Part shown: in pieces, positions 46,267 through 57,143 of the stretch | Layout: each line of letters opens with the position of its first letter | How positions within the stretch are numbered: the stretch's first letter is position 1 | DNA from: Helcococcus sueciensis DSM 17243 | GTDB lineage: Bacteria > Bacillota > Clostridia > Tissierellales > Peptoniphilaceae | DNA: 64,000 bases | Direction of reading: 5' to 3' | Assembly: GCF_000423145.1 (NCBI RefSeq) | Contig: NZ_AUHK01000003.1 | Location: 27,328-91,327 of the forward strand | Translations under genes and position numbers: made by a program | Notes under the pieces: generated by a model | Seen by the model: the letters and a program-made list of their open reading frames with translations, nothing else | What the model was told of the DNA's origin: nothing | The model's database searches: none

Positions 46267-49200
46267 TTACTTAATATATGATTGTTCTGGGTAATCTTCT
46301 TTTTCGTTATCAGCCATTCTTTCGATTTGACGATAATCGTCATAATCATCAGTGTTTTCTGCTAATACAACTTCATTATTGTTTTCATCTAATAATTTAA
46401 CATTCAACGCTAAGGCTTGTAGTTCTTTAGTTAATACCTTAAATGATTCAGGTGTACCTGGTTCAGGTATATTTTCACCTTTAACGATAGCTTCATAAGT
46501 CTTAACTCTACCATTTATATCATCAGATTTAACTGTCATCATCTCTTGTAATGTATGAGCTGCACCATATGCTTCTAATGCCCAAACTTCCATTTCCCCA
46601 AATCTTTGTCCACCAAATTGTGCTTTACCACCAAGTGGTTGTTGAGTAACTAATGAATATGGTCCTGTTGATCTAGCGTGAATTTTTTCATCAACTAAAT
46701 GGTGAAGTTTCAACATGTACATGTATCCAACTGTAACTGGATTTTCAAATTTTTCTCCAGTTCTACCATCTCTTAATTGAATCTTACCAGATTTATCGTA
46801 ACCAGCTTTTTCTAAAGCTTCTTCTATATCATAATCCATTGCACCATCAAATACCGGTGTAGCTACATGCCAACCTAATTTCTTAGCTGCCATACCTAAG
46901 TGAACTTCAAGTACTTGTCCGATATTCATACGTGAAGGAACACCAAGTGGATTTAAAACTATTTGAACTGGATCTCCATTTGGTAAGAACGGCATATCTT
47001 CCACTGGTAGTATTCTGGATACAACCCCTTTATTACCGTGACGACCACACATTTTATCTCCGACTGATATTTTTCTCTTTGTAGCAATATAAACTCTTAT
47101 TACTTGATTGATGCCTGGTGATAATTCATCTCCATTTTCTCTTGAATAACTCTTAACGTCTACAACAACACCAGATTCACCATGAGGTACTCTCAATGAA
47201 GTATCTCTTACTTCTCTAGCTTTTTCACCAAATATAGCTCTTAATAATCTTTCTTCTGGTGATAATTCAGTCTCACCTTTTGGTGTAACTTTACCTACAA
47301 GAATATCTCCCGCTTGAACTTCAGCACCGATTCTAATAATTCCATTTTCATCAAGATCTTTTCTCATATCTTCGCCGATTGATGGAATATCTCTTGTAAT
47401 ATCTTCTGGCCCTAATTTTGTTTCACGAGCTTCTGCTGAATGTTCTTCAATATGAACTGATGTAAGAACATCATCAATAACTAATTTTTCATTTAATAAC
47501 ATAGCATCTTCGTAGTTATATCCTTCCCATGTCATAAATGCTATAAGAATATTTTTACCAAGTGCTAATTCTCCTAAATCTGTTGAAGGACCATCTGCAA
47601 TTAATTCTCCTGCTTCAACATGATCTCCAGGTTTAACTATAGGTCTTTGATTTATTGTAGTACCTTGGTTAGCTCTTTTGAATTTTAACACTTGATATTC
47701 ATCATATTTTCCTTCTTCATCAGGAGTGTCTTTTAGTATTTGAATTTTTTCATCACCAACATATTTAACTGTTCCAGAATTTTTCGCAACTATTACAACA
47801 CCTGAATCTTTTGCAGTTCTATGCTCAATACCTGTAGCTATAATTGGAGCTTCTGCCTTTAGTAAAGGAACTGCTTGTCTTTGCATGTTCGCACCCATTA
47901 GCGCACGAGTAGCATCATCATTTTCTAAGAAAGGAATAAGAGCCGCACCAACTGATACAATTTGCTGAGGAGAAACGTCCATATAATCAATATCTTCTCT
48001 CAAATACAAGTCGTTAACAGCATTAAGTCCTCTTGAAGAAACTCTGTCATTTATAAACACATTGTTTTCATCAAGCGGTTCATTAGCTTGTGCTTTTATA
48101 AATATATCTTCTTCATCTGCTGTTAAATAATGAATTTCATCAGTAACTTTTCCTTCGCCTTTGATTACTTTTCTATATGGAGTTTCAATAAATCCATATT
48201 CATTAATTCTTCCATAAGTTGTAAGTGATGTAATAAGCCCAATGTTTGGTCCTTCTGGAGTTTCAATTGGACATACTCTACCATAGTGAGATGAATGAAC
48301 GTCTCTTACTTCATAACCTGCTCTATCTCTAGACAAACCACCAGGTCCTAAAGCTGATAATCTTCTCTTATGAGTTAATTCAGAAATTGGGTTTGTTTGG
48401 TCCATAAATTGTGATAATTGAGAAGAACCAAAGAATTCTTTTATAGCTGCAGCTACCGGCCTATTATTTAATAAACTATGCGGTGTAAGCATTGCAGTAT
48501 CAGAAGTTGTCATTCTTTCTCTGATTACTCTTTCCATTCTTGAAAGACCAATTCTAAATTGGTTTTGTAATAATTCGCCAACTGATCTAACTCTTCTATT
48601 TCCTAAATGGTCAATATCATCAACTTCTCCAACATCTTCGTATAGATTTAATTGATATGAGAATGACGCAATTAAGTCTTCAATAGTTATGATATTTGCT
48701 GAAATTGTTTCTTTATTTTGTTCAATTAGCTTAACTTTTTCTTTATCAGTCATTTCATCTGTGAATAATTCAATTACTCTTCTCATTTCAGGATAAAATA
48801 CTTTTTCTGATAATCTTAACTCTTCTAAATCTAATCCTTTAATTTCATCAAATACATTTATATCAACATAGTGATTACCCACTACTCTAACTACTTTATC
48901 ATTTTCATCATTTGCATATATATCAACAGAATTAATACCTGCATTTTCAATTTCAATAGCTTTTTCTAAAGATATAAAATCACCTTTTGATGCTAATATT
49001 TCTCCATATTCATCAACTATATCTTTTGCAGCATATTTTTCTCTAATTCTATTTCTAATAGCTAATTTTTTATTAAATTTATATCTACCTGCTTTTGATA
49101 AATCATATCTTTTTGGATCAAAGAATAGATTGTGTAAAAGTGAAGTTGCAGCTTCAACAGAAGCTGGATCCCCAGGTTTTAATTTTTTATAGATTTCAAT

Positions 49201-49920
49201 TAAAGCTCTATCCTTTGTATCAGATGTATCTTTTTCAAGAGTATCTACTAATACTTGTGATTCTCCGAATAATTCTTTTATTTCATCATCTGACTCTACA
49301 ACTAAAGCTCTAATAAGAGTAGTTGCAGGAAGCTTTCTTGTTCTATCTATTCTAATAGTTAAAGCACCTGCTGCATCTGTGTCATATTCTATCCAAGCAC
49401 CCCTGTTAGGAATAACTGTTGACGCAACAATCTTTTTACCATTTTTATCAAAATCTTCACTATAATATACGCCGGGTGATCTAACTAACTGAGAAACCAC
49501 TACTCTCTCAGCACCATTTATAATAAAAGTCCCATTTTTTGTCATTAAAGGAAAATCATCCATCATAAGAACTTCTTGTTCTTTAAGTTCCTTAACTTTT
49601 CCATCATCAAATATAATAAGACGTACATCTACTCTCATTTTCTTAGAATATGTAACATCTCTATCTTTGGACTCTTGTTCAGAATATTTTGGTTCATCAT
49701 CAAATTTATAGTTTAAAAATTCTAAATGAATATTTCCTGAATGATCAGTTATAGGAGAAATATCTTCAAATACTTCTTTTAGACCTTTGTCTAAAAACCA
49801 TTCATAACTGCCTTTTTGAATATCTAATAAATTAGGCAAAGCCAATGCTTCTGGAATCCTAGAAAAACTTTCTCTTTTTCTTCTACCATACAACTCTGTA
49901 TGATTGTTCATATATGCCAC
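46267..49920 (-). CDS. rpoB: DNA-directed RNA polymerase subunit beta
   Basis: A 1217-residue second-largest subunit. The rifampicin region reads [19 protein letters not shown] then [20 protein letters not shown], with consensus residues at the usual resistance positions. The C-terminal clamp segment [21 protein letters not shown] is intact, and the protein ends in an acidic tail. No ribosomal L7/L12 or L10 genes precede it; a terminator and a regulator gene do. rpoB and rpoC form their own operon here. Confidence 0.97.
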   Translation of the reverse strand: MAYMNNHTELYGRRKRESFSRIPEALALPNLLDIQKGSYEWFLDKGLKEVFEDISPITDHSGNIHLEFLNYKFDDEPKYSEQESKDRDVTYSKKMRVDVRLIIFDDGKVKELKEQEVLMMDDFPLMTKNGTFIINGAERVVVSQLVRSPGVYYSEDFDKNGKKIVASTVIPNRGAWIEYDTDAAGALTIRIDRTRKLPATTLIRALVVESDDEIKELFGESQVLVDTLEKDTSDTKDRALIEIYKKLKPGDPASVEAATSLLHNLFFDPKRYDLSKAGRYKFNKKLAIRNRIREKYAAKDIVDEYGEILASKGDFISLEKAIEIENAGINSVDIYANDENDKVVRVVGNHYVDINVFDEIKGLDLEELRLSEKVFYPEMRRVIELFTDEMTDKEKVKLIEQNKETISANIITIEDLIASFSYQLNLYEDVGEVDDIDHLGNRRVRSVGELLQNQFRIGLSRMERVIRERMTTSDTAMLTPHSLLNNRPVAAAIKEFFGSSQLSQFMDQTNPISELTHKRRLSALGPGGLSRDRAGYEVRDVHSSHYGRVCPIETPEGPNIGLITSLTTYGRINEYGFIETPYRKVIKGEGKVTDEIHYLTADEEDIFIKAQANEPLDENNVFINDRVSSRGLNAVNDLYLREDIDYMDVSPQQIVSVGAALIPFLENDDATRALMGANMQRQAVPLLKAEAPIIATGIEHRTAKDSGVVIVAKNSGTVKYVGDEKIQILKDTPDEEGKYDEYQVLKFKRANQGTTINQRPIVKPGDHVEAGELIADGPSTDLGELALGKNILIAFMTWEGYNYEDAMLLNEKLVIDDVLTSVHIEEHSAEARETKLGPEDITRDIPSIGEDMRKDLDENGIIRIGAEVQAGDILVGKVTPKGETELSPEERLLRAIFGEKAREVRDTSLRVPHGESGVVVDVKSYSRENGDELSPGINQVIRVYIATKRKISVGDKMCGRHGNKGVVSRILPVEDMPFLPNGDPVQIVLNPLGVPSRMNIGQVLEVHLGMAAKKLGWHVATPVFDGAMDYDIEEALEKAGYDKSGKIQLRDGRTGEKFENPVTVGYMYMLKLHHLVDEKIHARSTGPYSLVTQQPLGGKAQFGGQRFGEMEVWALEAYGAAHTLQEMMTVKSDDINGRVKTYEAIVKGENIPEPGTPESFKVLTKELQALALNVKLLDENNNEVVLAENTDDYDDYRQIERMADNEKEDYPEQSYIK

Positions 49921-50049
49921 CTCTCATCGTATATAACAAGCGGATTACAACCGTTTAAACAGTAACAAACTTCTCAATAAAAATAAAAAATAGCGCAAAT
50001 TTCCATTATTATTTTTTATTTAGTATTCAATAAATATATCAATAAAAAA

Positions 50050-50090
50050 CAAAAAAGTCAACTTTTATTTTTTAAAAGTTAACTTTTTGT
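50050..50090 (-). terminator. Terminator of the metal-transport operon
   Basis: A stem of about 15 bp with one mismatch (50052-50066 with 50072-50086) and a T-rich loop, after the regulator gene. The remaining DNA up to rpoB (50091-50138 and 49921-50049) shows no clear promoter. Confidence 0.65.
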
Positions 50091-50138
50091 AATATATGAA
50101 ACATTTTCATAAATTTAACCATAAATATCCATTATTTA

Positions 50139-50804
50139 TTAATGATGAACTTCTTTTAAATAAATTAGTTTATAAGCTTTAGAAGAAACGCTTATCTTTT
50201 CTCCCTCTATATCTACTATAGCTGAATCATCGAATTGTTCAAATTCAATTATTTTTATCTTTTCTCCAATCTTTAGACCTATCTTCTCAAGATACTTTAA
50301 TAATGTCCTTTCGTCTCTTATACGTCTTACAATATAATTGGTATTAATTTTTGCTTCTGACATATTTATCAAATCATCATTTGTTTCTTCATTATTAATA
50401 TATATTGTTGAGCCATGTGGACAATATTCTGGATATCCTAAAAATTTGTTTAGTTTTTCTAACATATCGTCATTGGTAACTGATTGAAACTTTTGTGCGT
50501 GTTCGTGAACTTCTTTCCAATCAAATTCTAAAGTTTTTTCAAGAAAATATTCCCATAGTCTATGCTTAGAAAGAATTTTTTTAGTTATATCCTCCCCTTC
50601 TGGAGTTAATCTATTACTCTTCCCTTTTTCTACAAATCCTTCTTCTTTTAATTTTTTTAGCATCTCCGTAACTGATGATGGAGCTAAATCTAAGTTTTCA
50701 CTTAACATTTTATTAGTAATCTTATCTTCAGTTTGCATTAATTTAAAGATACTAATTAGATATTCTTCTCTTTGGGGATTATATATTAGAGCTTCTTTTG
50801 TCAT
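50139..50804 (-). CDS. DtxR/MntR-family metal-dependent regulator
   Basis: A 221-residue metalloregulator. An N-terminal winged helix (about 10-75, MLSENLDLAPSSVTEMLKKL) is followed by a dimerisation and metal-binding domain with EVHEHAQKF and CPHGSTI. A C-terminal FeoA/SH3-like domain runs from about 150. It is the last gene of the metal ABC operon (overlapping the preceding permease by 26 bp), as with TroR in treponemes. It probably represses the operon when manganese, iron or zinc is sufficient; the metal is not determined. Confidence 0.9.
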   Translation of the reverse strand: MTKEALIYNPQREEYLISIFKLMQTEDKITNKMLSENLDLAPSSVTEMLKKLKEEGFVEKGKSNRLTPEGEDITKKILSKHRLWEYFLEKTLEFDWKEVHEHAQKFQSVTNDDMLEKLNKFLGYPEYCPHGSTIYINNEETNDDLINMSEAKINTNYIVRRIRDERTLLKYLEKIGLKIGEKIKIIEFEQFDDSAIVDIEGEKISVSSKAYKLIYLKEVHH

Positions 50805-51654
50805 ATTTTGCCCTTTCCACTTTTTTCTCTTTATATAGTTTAGTAAATATTAATACTGATAAATATGTAATAGTATTAATAAATGCACACATTCCTGACA
50901 TTGACGCATTAAAATGAACTGCTAACAAATAAGCTATAGCACAGTTAAATACAGAAATTATTGCTGACAATATTAATGCATGATGCAGCCTTTTACTTAA
51001 TATCAAAGCTGTCGCTGCTGGAGCAATGAAAAATGATATTACTAATATACCCCCAACATTATTAAAAGAAACAACTGATGTAAAAGATGTAAGTGTCATT
51101 AATGAATAGAATATAAACCCTGTTGGTATACCAAGTAACGCTGCATAATCTGGTTCAAATGTAGAAGTTTTTAACTCTTTATAAAACACTATTATGAATG
51201 TTAATATTATAAATAACATTATAGCACCATGCAAAATCGCTTTATGAACTTCTATTCCAAATACAGTAGTCTTAATTAAACTAGCAAATACTACTTCTCC
51301 GAGTAATACAATATCTATATCTAAATGTACTGAACTGAAATATCTACTTATTAATATTACAGCTATTGAAAATAAAACTGGAAATATAATCCCGATTGCA
51401 TCCTCATATTTGGCAAGTTTTGACTTACCTAATAACTCAACTAATATAACTGTTAAAAGTCCTGTACTTGCTGCTCCTACTATTAAAAAAGGAGAACTTA
51501 AATCTCTAACAAAAAAGTACGCTATAACAATTCCTAATAAAACAGTATGGCTTATCGCATCTGTCAACATAGATATTTTTCTTAATATTAAAAACACTCC
51601 AAGCAAACTGCATGAAATTGAAGTTAATATTAAAACATAAAGTGAAATAATCAT
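50779..51654 (-). CDS. Metal ABC transporter permease (TroD/MntD-like)
   Basis: A 291-residue membrane permease of the ABC-3 family with about eight helices. Conserved segments include MLTDAISHTVLLGIVIAYF and FNNVGGILVISFFIAPAA. It pairs with the permease just upstream, overlapping it by 4 bp. Two permease genes in a row are typical of TroCD/MntCD-type manganese, iron or zinc importers. Confidence 0.88.
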   Translation of the reverse strand: MIISLYVLILTSISCSLLGVFLILRKISMLTDAISHTVLLGIVIAYFFVRDLSSPFLIVGAASTGLLTVILVELLGKSKLAKYEDAIGIIFPVLFSIAVILISRYFSSVHLDIDIVLLGEVVFASLIKTTVFGIEVHKAILHGAIMLFIILTFIIVFYKELKTSTFEPDYAALLGIPTGFIFYSLMTLTSFTSVVSFNNVGGILVISFFIAPAATALILSKRLHHALILSAIISVFNCAIAYLLAVHFNASMSGMCAFINTITYLSVLIFTKLYKEKKVERAKYDKRSSNI

Positions 51655-52514
51655 TGAATATCACCTCTTCTTCTAAAGATACCATTTTTACCTAATAAAA
51701 ATGAAAGTCCACAAATTATTCCTGACACTATAATTATGCTAGGACCTGTTGATAATCCAGTATATAACATTGAAATATAAGACCCAATCAATACTGAGAT
51801 TGATGAAAATATAGCACCTAATATCATAACCATTGAAAATTTATTTGTCCATTGATTTGCACTAATACATGGGACAATTAAAAATGAGCTTATCAATATC
51901 GCACCCACCGCCTTAATTCCTACACCTATAACTAATATAGTCATAAATAAAACTAAATAATCCATCAATTTTATAGGAAGTTGAGCAATTTGAGCAAATT
52001 CTCTATCAAATAAATAAATCTTAAACTCTCTAAATAATAAAAGTACTATAGATAGACAAATAACCGTCGCTATAGCAATTAATTTCACATCAAGCTCTAG
52101 TAAATAAGCCGCTTGTCCAAATATATAGTTTTGCAATCCTGATTGTGAAGCATTTTCGAAATTCGGATTACCTTGTATATATGATTTCAATACCATACCA
52201 ATCCCAAAAAATCCTGATAAATATATTGCTAAATTAGCATCCAATCCAATTTTTGAATTTCTATTTGAATATTCAATTAAGAGATAAGCTAATGCTGCTG
52301 ACAACATCGCACCTATTAAAAGTACAATAGGATTTCTTGTTTGAAACATCATATACGCCAATACTATCCCCGCAAATGTTGAATGTCCCATAGCATCACC
52401 AATTAGAGATTGACCCTTATATACATTGATGCTACCAACAACTGTAGATACTATAGCTAATAAAACAGTACCCATAGCGATGATTCTAAATGAATAACTA
52501 GTTAAAATTTCCAT
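51651..52514 (-). CDS. Metal ABC transporter permease (TroC/MntC-like)
   Basis: A 287-residue ABC-3 permease. The conserved early segment KGQSLIGDAMGHSTFAGIVL and the late segment VGAILISSFLIVPC match the family. It begins one base after the ATPase stop codon and overlaps the second permease by 4 bp. It forms the membrane channel of the importer. Confidence 0.88.
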   Translation of the reverse strand: MEILTSYSFRIIAMGTVLLAIVSTVVGSINVYKGQSLIGDAMGHSTFAGIVLAYMMFQTRNPIVLLIGAMLSAALAYLLIEYSNRNSKIGLDANLAIYLSGFFGIGMVLKSYIQGNPNFENASQSGLQNYIFGQAAYLLELDVKLIAIATVICLSIVLLLFREFKIYLFDREFAQIAQLPIKLMDYLVLFMTILVIGVGIKAVGAILISSFLIVPCISANQWTNKFSMVMILGAIFSSISVLIGSYISMLYTGLSTGPSIIIVSGIICGLSFLLGKNGIFRRRGDIQ

Positions 52515-52515
52515 A

Positions 52516-53229
52516 TTAAATCCTATATGCCTTTTCTAAATTCTCAGGAGTGTTTACTTCTAACATCTCTCCCTGTACCTTCACATCATTATTTAAAACT
52601 ATTAAATAATCAAAGTATTTATTAAGAGTCATTAAATTGTGATGAACTGCAACAACTGTTTTTCCTTCATCTTGAAGTTGTTTGAACTTTTTTATAATAA
52701 TTTCTTCTGTTGTTGTATCAACACCTGTCAAAGGCTCATCCAGAATATACAGATCTACTTGTTGCGCCAATGCTCTCGCCAAAAAGACTCTTTGCTTTTG
52801 TCCACCAGATAATTGAGAAATTTGTCTATCCTTGAACTCTAGCATCCCCATTTCTTCTAGAGCTTCTATAACAATTTCTTTATCTTTTTCTGTCGGTCTT
52901 TTCCCGATGGAAAGATGTGCATATCTTCCCATCATAACAACATCAAATACTGTTGCTGGAAAATCCCAATTAACTCCACTTCTCTGAGGAACATATGCAA
53001 TCTTTTTACTTACTTGATTAAGGCTTTTACCCATAATTTTTATTTCACCTTTGTCAGGTTTTACAAGATTAAGTATCGCTTTTATTAAAGTTGATTTACC
53101 GGCTCCATTCGGGCCAACTATTGCTGTTCTACTATTCTCGGGAATGTGTAAATTCACATCTGTTAAAACAGTTTTATCTTGATAAGATACCTGTAACTCT
53201 TTAACTGTAATAATGGATTTTTTTTCCAT
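52516..53229 (-). CDS. Metal ABC transporter ATP-binding protein (TroB/MntB-like)
   Basis: A 237-residue ATPase. Walker A is GPNGAGKST near residue 38, the signature LSGGQKQR, Walker B LYILDEPLTGVD and the switch VHHN. The VPQRSGVNWDFPATV segment after the Q-loop is characteristic of manganese/zinc/iron importers of this group. It follows the binding-protein gene by 36 bp. Confidence 0.92.
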   Translation of the reverse strand: MEKKSIITVKELQVSYQDKTVLTDVNLHIPENSRTAIVGPNGAGKSTLIKAILNLVKPDKGEIKIMGKSLNQVSKKIAYVPQRSGVNWDFPATVFDVVMMGRYAHLSIGKRPTEKDKEIVIEALEEMGMLEFKDRQISQLSGGQKQRVFLARALAQQVDLYILDEPLTGVDTTTEEIIIKKFKQLQDEGKTVVAVHHNLMTLNKYFDYLIVLNNDVKVQGEMLEVNTPENLEKAYRI

Positions 53230-53265
53230 ATTTCCTCCAATTTTCTAATTACATATTATAGTAGA

Positions 53266-54195
53266 TTATTTTAAATTATTTACGATTAAATCCACATTAT
53301 GTCTATACATATCTAAGAAATTATCTCCAGCTTGCCCTTTTGGAGCTAATGAATCTGAGAATAATTCATTTCCATCTCCACTTACAACCTTAACATCGAA
53401 TCCTTTTGATTTAACAATTTCTTGTAATTTCTTCATTCTTTCTGGATTTGTTGTTGACTCTGCAAATATAGCTTTTATCTTATGATCAACTATAAATTGA
53501 GCTGTTTTTTCAATATCTGAACTCGCAACTTCAGAATCTGTTGATATACCTTGTGGTGCTATAACTTCCATACCATATGCTCTTGAGAAATAATTAAATG
53601 CATCATGTGGAGTAACTAAATACTTTCCACCTTCTTCAATGCTTGCTAATTTTTCTTTGATTTCTTTATCTAATTTAACTAATTCATCACCATAATTATT
53701 TAAGTTTTCTAATATAGTTTCCTTTTCTTCTGGCAATAATTTAATTAATGCTTGTGCAGCATTGTGCATTGCCTTTTCGTATAATCCTAAATCAAACCAG
53801 AAATGTGGATCATCTACCATTTCACCATCTTGATCAAATTCTGAGATTTCTTCTTCACTAAAATCTGATGTTACATTAACACCAAATTCTTCTAGCACAT
53901 CTACCATCTTACCTTCAAAATGTAAGCCATGATATAAAACTAAGTCCGCATCTTTTATTTTTGATAGGTCTCCTGGTTTAGCTACATATAAATGTGGATC
54001 TTCTCCCGCTGGGATTATAAGTTCAGTATTAACTTTATCTCCTGCTAATACATTAACCATGTCTTGTAAGAAAGTTGTTGTAACTGTAACTTTCTTCTTA
54101 CCGTCATCATTTTGTGTTCCACTATTGCCTTTTGTACAACCAACTAATAACAGCACCAAAGCTAGTGCTAATACTAAAAATTTATTCTTCTTCAT
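53266..54195 (-). CDS. Metal ABC transporter substrate-binding lipoprotein (TroA/MntA-like)
   Basis: A 309-residue cluster A-I binding protein anchored by lipid: the lipobox is LLLVGC with cysteine near residue 20. Metal-ligand regions are visible at GEDPHLYVAKPGD, HGLHFEGKM, DDPHFWFDLG and near FAESTTNPERM. The histidine-rich loop of dedicated ZnuA proteins is absent, which leans toward manganese or iron over zinc, but this is weak evidence. First gene of the operon, behind a good promoter. Confidence 0.92.
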   Translation of the reverse strand: MKKNKFLVLALALVLLLVGCTKGNSGTQNDDGKKKVTVTTTFLQDMVNVLAGDKVNTELIIPAGEDPHLYVAKPGDLSKIKDADLVLYHGLHFEGKMVDVLEEFGVNVTSDFSEEEISEFDQDGEMVDDPHFWFDLGLYEKAMHNAAQALIKLLPEEKETILENLNNYGDELVKLDKEIKEKLASIEEGGKYLVTPHDAFNYFSRAYGMEVIAPQGISTDSEVASSDIEKTAQFIVDHKIKAIFAESTTNPERMKKLQEIVKSKGFDVKVVSGDGNELFSDSLAPKGQAGDNFLDMYRHNVDLIVNNLK

Positions 54196-54216
54196 GCTTT
54201 CTCCTTATTTATTTTT

Positions 54217-54306
54217 AAGATGTAAATTACAAGTTTTTACATCTTTACTAATTTAGTATAGCATGTTATTTCGTCTTTGTAAAGTATTTTTTTAGGTATT
54301 CCTAAA
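54217..54306 (-). promoter_or_regulatory. Promoter and two operator-like dyads of the metal-transport operon
   Basis: A minus-strand -35 TTTACA (54283-54278), 17-bp spacer and -10 TATACT (54260-54255). A perfect dyad, TTTAGG-TATT-CCTAAA (54291-54306), lies just upstream of the -35 and resembles DtxR/MntR-family sites. A second perfect 10-bp inverted repeat, AAGATGTAAA-N9-TTTACATCTT (54217-54245), lies around the start of the transcript. Both are candidate sites for the operon's own regulator. Confidence 0.7.
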
Positions 54307-54309
54307 ACT

Positions 54310-57135
54310 TTATTTTTCCCTCTCTAATATAGGCTTTAAAAATTGTCCTGTATAAGATTCTTTCACTTTTACAATTTCTTCTGGAGTTCCACATGCTACT
54401 ACTGTTCCGCCTCCATCTCCGCCTTCTGGACCTAAGTCAATTATATAATCCGCTGTTTTTATGACATCAAGATTATGTTCTATAACTACTACTGTGTTTC
54501 CACCTTCCACCAATTCATCTAATACTTTTACTAATTTATGAATATCGGCAGAATGTAATCCCGTTGTAGGCTCATCTAATAGATATAATGTATTTCCAGT
54601 TGATCTCTTTGATAACTCAGAAGCTAATTTAATTCTTTGAGCTTCCCCACCGGATAATTGTGTACTTGGTTGTCCAAGTTTAATATATGATAGTCCAACA
54701 TCATTTAAGGTTTGTAATTTCTTTCTTATTGGTTCATGATTTTTGAAGAATTCTAATGCTTCTTCTATAGTCATATCTAAAACATCTGCGATATTCTTAT
54801 CTTTATACTTAACCTGTAATGTTTCACGATTATATCTCTTACCACCACATACTTCACAAGGTACATAGACATCTGGTAAGAAATGCATTTCTACTTTTAT
54901 TACACCATCTCCACCACAATTTTCGCAACGACCACCTTTTACATTAAATGAAAATCTACCTTTATCATATCCACGCATTTTAGCTTCATTAGTCATAGCA
55001 AATACATCTCTTATATGATCAAATGTTTTAGTATATGTTGCTGGATTCGATCTTGGTGTACGACCAATTGGATTTTGATCAATCTCAATTATCTTATCTA
55101 TTTCTTCATAACCAGTGATCTCATCGTGTTCACCTGGCATAGGTCTTGAACCATGAAGTTTTTTCATAAGTCCAGTATATAAAATTTGATTTATCAATGA
55201 AGACTTTCCTGAACCAGATACCCCTGTAACTAGTGTCAGTACACCTAGAGGTATATCAACATCAATATTCTTGAGATTATTTTCTCTAGCACCTTTAATA
55301 GTTATTTTTCCTGTTGGTTTTCTTCTTTCATTTGGTACTGGAATAAATTTTCTACCTGATAAATATTGCCCTGTAATTGAGTCATCTTTTAAAATTTCTT
55401 CATATGTCCCTTTAAATATTACCTTTCCACCATGAACACCTGCTCCAGGACCTATATCCACAATTAAATCGGATTCTTTCATAGTATCTTCATCATGCTC
55501 TACTACGATCAAGGTATTTCCTAAATCAGTTAAATTTCTAAGAGAAGCTAATAATTTATCATTATCTCTTTGATGAAGCCCAATACTAGGTTCATCAAGA
55601 ACATAAACTACCCCTACAAGACCTGCTCCTATTTGTGTCGCAAGCCTTATTCTTTGAGATTCGCCCCCAGATAATGTACCCGCAAATCTTGATAATGTTA
55701 AATATTCAAGTCCTACTTCTTTTAAGAAACCAACCCTTGCCTTTATTTCTCTTAAAATCGGTTCAGCAATTATATTATCTTGTTCGCCAAATTTTAACGA
55801 ATTTATCCATTCAAAATTTTCATTTACTGATAAATCTGTTATATCAATAATATTTTTTCCATCTATAGTTATCGCTAAAATTTCTGGTTTAAGTTTTTTA
55901 CCATGACAAACTTCACATACATTTTCAGACATAAATTCATCTATTCTATTCTTCATAGATTCAGATGAAGTTTGATCATGTCTTCTAGCAAGATTTTCGA
56001 CTACTCCTTCCCATTTTAAGGTTCTATTTCCGGTGCTACTAAAATGTGATTCAAATCGAATATTCATGCTGTAATCTGTTCCGTATAAAATATCGTCAAG
56101 CATTTTTTTAGGAGCTTTTGAAATTGGAGTATCTATATCAAAACCATTTCTCTTTGCAATTTCTTTAAATATTTCATAATAATATGTTCCCTTTTTTGAT
56201 GATGCAAATGGCCTTACAGCCCCTTCTGCAATAGATAATGACTTATCAGAAAACACCAATTCTGGATCTACTGACTTATGATATCCTAATCCATCACAGT
56301 TTTCACACGCTCCAAATGGTGCATTAAATGAAAACATACGTGGTGAAATTTCACTTAATGACATATGCCCATTAGGGCAAGATAATGTTGAAGACATTAA
56401 AAATGACTCTCCATCAATTACATCAATTTCGACTTTCCCATCAGCTAGACCTAAAGCCGTTTCAATTGATGATGTAAGTCTTGATTCAAGTCCTTCTTTT
56501 ATAACTAATCTATCTACTACTATATCTATATTATGTTTTATATTTTTTTCTAAATTAACATCATCTATAGTAATATCAATTACTTCTCCATCTATATTTA
56601 CTCTAGAGAACCCTTGTTTCTTTATATTTTCTAATAATTTTTTATGTTCTCCCTTTTTCCCTTTTATAATTGGAGCCAATAGAAGAATTTTTGTTCTATC
56701 CTCAAGTTCCATTACTTTGTCTACCATTTGGTCAATAGACATGGCTTTGATTTCTTCTCCACAAACAGGGCAATGTGGAACTCCAACATTTGCATATAAA
56801 AGTCTTAAATAGTCATAAATTTCTGTTACAGTACCAACTGTTGATCTTGGATTCCTATTTGTTGTCTTTTGATCAATAGAAATTGATGGTGAAAGACCTT
56901 CAATAGACTCAACATCCGGTTTATCCATTTGTCCTAAAAATTGTCTTGCATATGATGACAATGACTCTACATAACGCCTTTGTCCCTCTGCATAAATCGT
57001 ATCAAAAGCAAGAGATGATTTCCCAGATCCTGATATTCCTGTGAACACTATCATCTTATCTCTAGGAAGCGTCAAATCTATATGTTTCAGATTATTCACT
57101 CTCGCATCTTTAATTACTATATTCTCTAAACTCAT
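54310..57135 (-). CDS. uvrA: Excinuclease ABC subunit A
   Basis: A 941-residue DNA damage sensor of nucleotide excision repair with two ABC ATPase halves. The P-loops are GISGSGKSS near residue 32 and GVSGSGKSS near 640. Zinc modules are visible at [12 protein letters not shown] with CENCDGLG, and CENCGGDG with CEVCGGKRY. Signature motifs [11 protein letters not shown] and [11 protein letters not shown] are intact. It follows uvrB by 8 bp. Confidence 0.97.
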   Translation of the reverse strand: MSLENIVIKDARVNNLKHIDLTLPRDKMIVFTGISGSGKSSLAFDTIYAEGQRRYVESLSSYARQFLGQMDKPDVESIEGLSPSISIDQKTTNRNPRSTVGTVTEIYDYLRLLYANVGVPHCPVCGEEIKAMSIDQMVDKVMELEDRTKILLLAPIIKGKKGEHKKLLENIKKQGFSRVNIDGEVIDITIDDVNLEKNIKHNIDIVVDRLVIKEGLESRLTSSIETALGLADGKVEIDVIDGESFLMSSTLSCPNGHMSLSEISPRMFSFNAPFGACENCDGLGYHKSVDPELVFSDKSLSIAEGAVRPFASSKKGTYYYEIFKEIAKRNGFDIDTPISKAPKKMLDDILYGTDYSMNIRFESHFSSTGNRTLKWEGVVENLARRHDQTSSESMKNRIDEFMSENVCEVCHGKKLKPEILAITIDGKNIIDITDLSVNENFEWINSLKFGEQDNIIAEPILREIKARVGFLKEVGLEYLTLSRFAGTLSGGESQRIRLATQIGAGLVGVVYVLDEPSIGLHQRDNDKLLASLRNLTDLGNTLIVVEHDEDTMKESDLIVDIGPGAGVHGGKVIFKGTYEEILKDDSITGQYLSGRKFIPVPNERRKPTGKITIKGARENNLKNIDVDIPLGVLTLVTGVSGSGKSSLINQILYTGLMKKLHGSRPMPGEHDEITGYEEIDKIIEIDQNPIGRTPRSNPATYTKTFDHIRDVFAMTNEAKMRGYDKGRFSFNVKGGRCENCGGDGVIKVEMHFLPDVYVPCEVCGGKRYNRETLQVKYKDKNIADVLDMTIEEALEFFKNHEPIRKKLQTLNDVGLSYIKLGQPSTQLSGGEAQRIKLASELSKRSTGNTLYLLDEPTTGLHSADIHKLVKVLDELVEGGNTVVVIEHNLDVIKTADYIIDLGPEGGDGGGTVVACGTPEEIVKVKESYTGQFLKPILEREK

Positions 57136-57143
57136 CTACTCCT

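Noticed and set aside
49921..50049. Ribosomal-protein-type leader or clear promoter before rpoB
   Set aside because: No -35/-10 pair with good spacing and no recognisable leader structure could be identified.
54291..54306. TTTAGGTATTCCTAAA as the uvrA terminator
   Set aside because: The stem is short and is followed by A, not T, in the uvrA direction; its place next to a promoter and its form fit an operator better.
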